10,232 nt of DNA from Bacillota bacterium (GTDB lineage: Bacteria; Bacillota; Clostridia; DSM-8532), in the NCBI GenBank assembly GCA_023410885.1, contig JAEYPI010000251.1, positions 1 through 10,232 on the forward strand. The letters are read 5' to 3'. The position numbers and the translations under genes were made by a program. Of this stretch, positions 6,953 through 10,232 are shown piece after piece; positions within the stretch are counted from its first letter, which is position 1, and each line of letters begins with the position of its first letter. The notes under the pieces were generated by a model. It searched no databases and was not told the origin of the DNA. It saw nothing but the letters and a program-made list of their open reading frames with translations.

Positions 6953-7852
6953 CTATTCCTTAGACTTGTATCCGAGTTCATTGAGCATAAAATCACTGTT
7001 CCGCCAATCGTCCTTAACCTTAACCCAGAGCTTTAAAAAGACCTTGGTATCAAAGAGGCGCTCCATATCCTGCCGCGCCAGCATGCCGACTTTTTTAAGC
7101 ATAGCGCCGTCTTTACCGATAATAATGCCCTTATGGGATTCCTTCTCACAGTAGATATTAGCGTCAATTTCAAGAATATTTTTGTTACGGAGCTCTTTAA
7201 ACCGAATAATTTCGACACCAATACCATGGGGAACCTCATCACTCAAAAGGTTCAACAGCTTCTCACGAATCATTTCCTGAGCGAGGACCTTTTCGGGCTG
7301 GTCGGTCAGCATATCGTCCGGATAGAATTTTTCTCCTTCGGGCAGGAGCTTTTCAATGGCTTCCAAAACAAGCTTTGAGGTATTGCTTTTAATGGCGCTG
7401 ATAGGAATAATCTCTTCAAACTCATAGGCTTGGCTGTACTGCGCAATGAGGGGAAGCAGATTCTGTTTTTCAATTAAGTCAATTTTATTGATTAAGAGAA
7501 GGGCCGGAACCCCGCGTTTGCCAAGCTCCTCAATAATTAAGGAGTCCCCAGGTCCAATGGCTTTATCGGTGGCATCCACCAGATAGACAACCACATCCAC
7601 ATCGTCCAAGGTACCAAAGGCCTCTTGCATCATATACTCACCCAGCTTATTCTTGGGCTTATGAATGCCGGGTGTATCCACAAAAACCATTTGGTAGTCC
7701 TCAGTGGTAACGACCGTGCGTATGGTATGGCGGGTCGTCTGGGGTTTGCTTGACATAATGGCGATCTTTTCACCTGTCAGCAGGTTTAAAAGGGTTGATT
7801 TTCCGACATTGGGTCTTCCGATTATAGTTACAAATCCTGATTTAAATGCCAT
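6953..7852 (-). CDS. era: GTPase Era
   Basis: Era is an essential GTPase that binds the 3' end of 16S rRNA during 30S ribosomal subunit maturation. All G motifs are intact in the 299 residues: G1 GRPNVGKS at 12-19, the effector region PQTTRHTIR at 37-45, G3 DTPG at 59-62, G4 NKID at 122-125 and G5 SAI at 152-154. The C-terminal KH domain carries GIIIGKDG at 242-249. The length and N-terminus (MAFKSGFVTIIGRPN) are standard. The closest Shine-Dalgarno, AAGGAG at 7868-7873, is 15 bases from this ATG, unusually far. It is only 4 bases from an out-of-frame ATG that opens an 11-codon ORF overlapping the era start. The gene lies 79 bases after cdd, with no clear terminator between them. Confidence 0.97.
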   Translation of the reverse strand: MAFKSGFVTIIGRPNVGKSTLLNLLTGEKIAIMSSKPQTTRHTIRTVVTTEDYQMVFVDTPGIHKPKNKLGEYMMQEAFGTLDDVDVVVYLVDATDKAIGPGDSLIIEELGKRGVPALLLINKIDLIEKQNLLPLIAQYSQAYEFEEIIPISAIKSNTSKLVLEAIEKLLPEGEKFYPDDMLTDQPEKVLAQEMIREKLLNLLSDEVPHGIGVEIIRFKELRNKNILEIDANIYCEKESHKGIIIGKDGAMLKKVGMLARQDMERLFDTKVFLKLWVKVKDDWRNSDFMLNELGYKSKE

Positions 7853-7863
7853 AGTTTTTTCAT
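7828..7863 (-). other. Possible 11-codon leader ORF overlapping the era start
   Basis: ATG at 7863-7861 opens MKKLWHLNQDL and stops at TAA 7830-7828, out of frame with era. The strong AAGGAG at 7868-7873 lies 4 bases before this ATG, closer to a usable spacing than the 15 bases to the era ATG. It could be a translated leader peptide that couples to or dampens era translation, or a coincidence in the gap. Confidence 0.25.
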
Positions 7864-7931
7864 TACACTCCTTGGTTTTTGGTCCTTTATGGTCTCTATT
7901 CCCGCCTGCCTTTATTCAAGGCTGTCGATCA

Positions 7932-8366
7932 TTATTTTAAAAAATCGCTTCGCTTAAATGAATGAGGGAGAATTTCATCAAAGGTATAGGCTTTATATTG
8001 GCCTTGATAATCGCTTAAATAAAGCGGCATATCGGATGTACAAAATTCATTGATGAACTGCCGGCAGATACCACAGGGCATGGTTGGCTTGTCACTGTCG
8101 CTGGAAACAGCTAAGGCTAAGATTCTTCCTGCTCCCTCGGATACCGCTTTTGTAATAGCCGTTCTTTCGGCACAAATGGTAGCGCCGTAGGACGCATTTT
8201 CGATATTACAGCCCGTATATATTTGCCCGTTGTCGGCAAGCAAGGCAGCACCCACATGAAATCCCGAGTAGGGTACATAGGCATTATCTTTGGCTTTAAC
8301 AGCCATCATAACAAGCTCCTGTGCATTGACCATCGTAATATCCTGCTTTGAATTGGATTCTGTCAT
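7932..8366 (-). CDS. cdd: Cytidine deaminase
   Basis: This enzyme deaminates cytidine and deoxycytidine to uridine and deoxyuridine in pyrimidine salvage. The zinc site is complete: TICAERTA around residues 63-70 (Cys65 zinc ligand, Glu67 proton shuttle) and PCGICRQ at 97-103 (Cys98 and Cys101). The substrate-side motifs YVPYSGFHVGAAL (30-42) and GCNIENASYG (52-61) are typical of the small homotetrameric type. At 144 residues it is slightly longer than usual because of about ten extra N-terminal residues. The ATG at 8366 is nevertheless favoured, since GGGAGG lies 6 bases upstream. A TACAAT box on the minus strand (8401-8396) could be a -10 element in the 80-base gap after the kinase gene, but no good -35 accompanies it. 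It is followed by era and recO, as in many Firmicutes. Confidence 0.95.
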   Translation of the reverse strand: MTESNSKQDITMVNAQELVMMAVKAKDNAYVPYSGFHVGAALLADNGQIYTGCNIENASYGATICAERTAITKAVSEGAGRILALAVSSDSDKPTMPCGICRQFINEFCTSDMPLYLSDYQGQYKAYTFDEILPHSFKRSDFLK

Positions 8367-8446
8367 CTTATCCCTCCCGAGTGTTCATCACTCTTATTGT
8401 ATCATGTTACCGTTAATTGGCATAGCCTTCCTGTCAGGCAAACGTC

Positions 8447-9880
8447 CTAGTCAATTACGGGCAGTATCAGGGTGAAAAGTGCGCCCCCCTCTGGATGATT
8501 GGATGCGGTTATGCTGCCAAGATGTTTTTCCACAATCGCTTTTGTGATAGTCATGCCCAAGCCTGTACTGCCCTTCCGACCTTTATAGAAACGATCAAAC
8601 ACCTGTTTCAGCTCGGCTTCATCCATGCCGGGACCATCATCCCTCACCTCAATGCTAACCCCCTGCGCTGCTTTTTTAGTTTCAATGACAATCTTACTTT
8701 TTGCATAGCGCACCCCATTGGACAACAAATTGATAAAGGCCTGCATCAGCTTATCCCGATCCATATTAAGCCCATAATCCTGATCCATGATTAAGCTTAA
8801 TTCCACCCCCGCCGCGAGGGTGATACTTTGCATTTTATCCCGTGCTTCCTCCAGAACTTCCTTTAACATTTCTTGCTTAAATGAATAAAATTCCTCAACT
8901 GTCTCAAGCTTAGAAAGATAAAGCACCTCATTAACCAAGCGATGGAGGCGTCCACATTCTCCGATTATGATGTTCAAAGCCTTCTCGTTGTTTTCCACGA
9001 CCCCATCCCGAAGCCCTTCAGCATAGCCCGTAATGGACATGATCGGCGTTTTGAGTTCATGGGTCACATTTTGCAGAAAGCGCTTTTGAGATAAATCATA
9101 ATCGTTTAAATCTCCCGCAATTTTATTCATAGCTTGCCCCAAACTTTCAATCTCATCACCGGTTTTTATATCAACACGGGCGTTAAAATGACGTGAAGCG
9201 ATGCTCTCCGCATGCTTTTTTAAGGTCTTGATGGGGCTTGAAATATTTCTGGAGAGATAATAGGAAAGAAAGACGGCAACTAAAAGCGCAATACCCACAG
9301 CATAAGCTGCCTTAAAATTCATGTCACGCATTAGTCGAGTGAGCTCATGAACTGGTGTATAAGCAATAATCCATCCTTTTAGCGAATCGGATTCAACATT
9401 ATCCACGGATAATGGCCGTGACATAGCGAAATAGGGCGTCTCCTTCCCTGTAATCCGGAAGAAATAAGGTTGGCTCTGGAGCTTTGTCTGAAGATTCTCG
9501 GGGCTTATGGCACGAAAATCAACCTCGATTTCACTCTCTCCGGGCGTGAATATGCCAAATCGTGTATCATCAGTCCTGATTACTAGGGCAAAATGGGATG
9601 CAAAGCCTATATTGGCCAGCTTTTCAATATCGGAGAACCAGGTTCTTATAAGCCGTCTCATTTCTTTTACTTCATAGCGCTCGCTTTTCCTAAGGGAGAT
9701 CGTTACCCGTTCTCGATAAAGCTCTTCAATTATGGCTGACTCTGTTTCTAGATTTTTGACAATTATTTTCTCCAAATAGCTTCTGGCGGTAATATTCAGG
9801 AGTAATACCGTTATGATGAGAAAAACGCTCAATACAGCTGAATAGGTCATGACCAGCTTCTTTGTTATGCTGCCTTTCAA
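8447..9880 (-). CDS. Sensor histidine kinase of a two-component system
   Basis: This membrane kinase has 477 residues. Transmembrane segment 1 spans about 9-31, followed by an extracytoplasmic sensor region of roughly 160 residues (32-190). Transmembrane segment 2 is at about 191-210, then a HAMP linker at about 208-262. The H box NVTHELKTP contains the phospho-acceptor His274. The ATPase domain has the N box NLLSNGVRYA (384-393), G1 DDGPGM (414-419), the F box FDRFYKG (428-434) and G2 GSTGLGM (437-443). All catalytic elements are intact. The sensor region shows no recognisable ligand-binding motif, so the signal is unknown. The start codon is TTG, supported by GGAGGGG 7 bases upstream; an in-frame ATG ten codons later is less well placed and would cut into transmembrane segment 1. 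It lies 40 bases after the response regulator gene and is surely its partner. Confidence 0.95.
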   Translation of the reverse strand: MKGSITKKLVMTYSAVLSVFLIITVLLLNITARSYLEKIIVKNLETESAIIEELYRERVTISLRKSERYEVKEMRRLIRTWFSDIEKLANIGFASHFALVIRTDDTRFGIFTPGESEIEVDFRAISPENLQTKLQSQPYFFRITGKETPYFAMSRPLSVDNVESDSLKGWIIAYTPVHELTRLMRDMNFKAAYAVGIALLVAVFLSYYLSRNISSPIKTLKKHAESIASRHFNARVDIKTGDEIESLGQAMNKIAGDLNDYDLSQKRFLQNVTHELKTPIMSITGYAEGLRDGVVENNEKALNIIIGECGRLHRLVNEVLYLSKLETVEEFYSFKQEMLKEVLEEARDKMQSITLAAGVELSLIMDQDYGLNMDRDKLMQAFINLLSNGVRYAKSKIVIETKKAAQGVSIEVRDDGPGMDEAELKQVFDRFYKGRKGSTGLGMTITKAIVEKHLGSITASNHPEGGALFTLILPVID

Positions 9881-9920
9881 TAGGATACCCCTCCGCTACT
9901 CTCTCACTTCTATTAGCCCA

Positions 9921-10232
9921 TTAAACGTTAATCTTGTAACCATATCCCCAGACGGTTGTAATCTCCAGCTTAGAACCCGCTGCTATCAGCTTTTTGCGGA
10001 TGCGCTTTACTAAATCGTCCACAGAGCGGCCATCACCAAAATAATTTTCACCCCAGACAGCGGTGAGAAGCTGATCTCGATTAAACACCATATTTTTGTT
10101 GGAAGATAAAAAGAATAAAAGGTCATATTCCTTGGCGGTAAAATCTAAAACGGTATCACCAAGTGCCACTACCCTTTCCGCTGATTTAATGAGGATGTCC
10201 TTGATTTGAACATCTCGGGATTTGTGCTCCTC
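9921..10232 (-). CDS. OmpR/PhoB-family response regulator, C-terminal DNA-binding domain (5' end outside window)
   Basis: The frame is open to the right edge and encodes the last 103 residues. The GTG at 10169 is internal, since a further 21 codons read on without a stop. The visible part is a winged helix-turn-helix of the OmpR/PhoB type: LDFTAKEYDLLFFLSSN, then NRDQLLTAVWGENYFGDGRS, the recognition helix VDDLVKRIRKKL and the wing TTVWGYGYKINV. The receiver domain with the phosphorylated aspartate would lie beyond the window. It is the first gene of the pair with the kinase, 40 bases upstream of it. Target genes cannot be deduced, although cdd and the following genes lie in the same direction immediately downstream. 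Confidence 0.95.
   Translation of the reverse strand, partial: EEHKSRDVQIKDILIKSAERVVALGDTVLDFTAKEYDLLFFLSSNKNMVFNRDQLLTAVWGENYFGDGRSVDDLVKRIRKKLIAAGSKLEITTVWGYGYKINV

Noticed and set aside
7853..7931. Hairpin GCCTT/AAGGC after cdd as a terminator
   Set aside because: The stem is only 5 bp and no T run follows on the minus strand.
8367..8446. Terminator between the kinase and cdd genes
   Set aside because: Only a short GCCT/AGGC pairing is seen, with no T tract, which is too weak to call.
9921..10169. GTG at 10169 as the start of a short DNA-binding protein
   Set aside because: The frame continues to the window edge, and the domain is the C-terminal half of a standard response regulator.

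Overview
The window looks like a chromosomal segment of a low-to-mid GC member of the Bacillota, most likely a Clostridia relative. The grounds are the S-layer-homology (SLH) protein at the left edge, a DUF1836 protein, the cdd-era-recO gene order typical of Firmicutes, strong AGGAGG-type ribosome binding sites, and GTG and TTG start codons next to good Shine-Dalgarno sites. I do not name a species.

Left part (1-2389). The 3' end of a plus-strand SLH cell-surface gene runs in from the left edge and ends at a hairpin terminator. It faces a minus-strand SGNH/GDSL hydrolase gene. That gene is divergent from a DUF1836 (MerR-like helix-turn-helix) gene. The AT-rich gap between them carries a near-consensus promoter toward DUF1836, a weaker one toward the hydrolase, and a perfect 16-bp AT palindrome. 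Just after DUF1836 there are three contiguous copies of a 39-bp hairpin repeat. The first copy contains the gene's own stop codon, and the last is a full 17-bp stem that probably terminates both convergent transcripts.

Right part (2393-10232). Eight genes lie on the minus strand with gaps of 15-80 bp. In transcription order they are: an OmpR/PhoB response regulator (only its C-terminal DNA-binding domain is in the window), its sensor histidine kinase, cytidine deaminase (cdd), the GTPase Era, the DNA repair protein RecO, an unrecognised 92-residue protein, a Schlafen/AlbA_2 plus GHKL-ATPase protein, and a 747-residue NDP-forming acyl-CoA synthetase. The synthetase has its ATP-grasp module at the N-terminus rather than the C-terminus. 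No convincing terminator separates these genes, so one or a few overlapping transcripts are likely.

The core genes (cdd, era, recO, the two-component pair) are ordinary. The points most worth a second look are the 39-bp repeat array, the permuted synthetase, the AlbA_2 gene with its unknown small partner placed after recO, the out-of-frame mini-ORF that holds the best ribosome binding site in front of era, and the palindrome between the divergent genes. I found no RNA genes, CRISPR array or insertion sequence.
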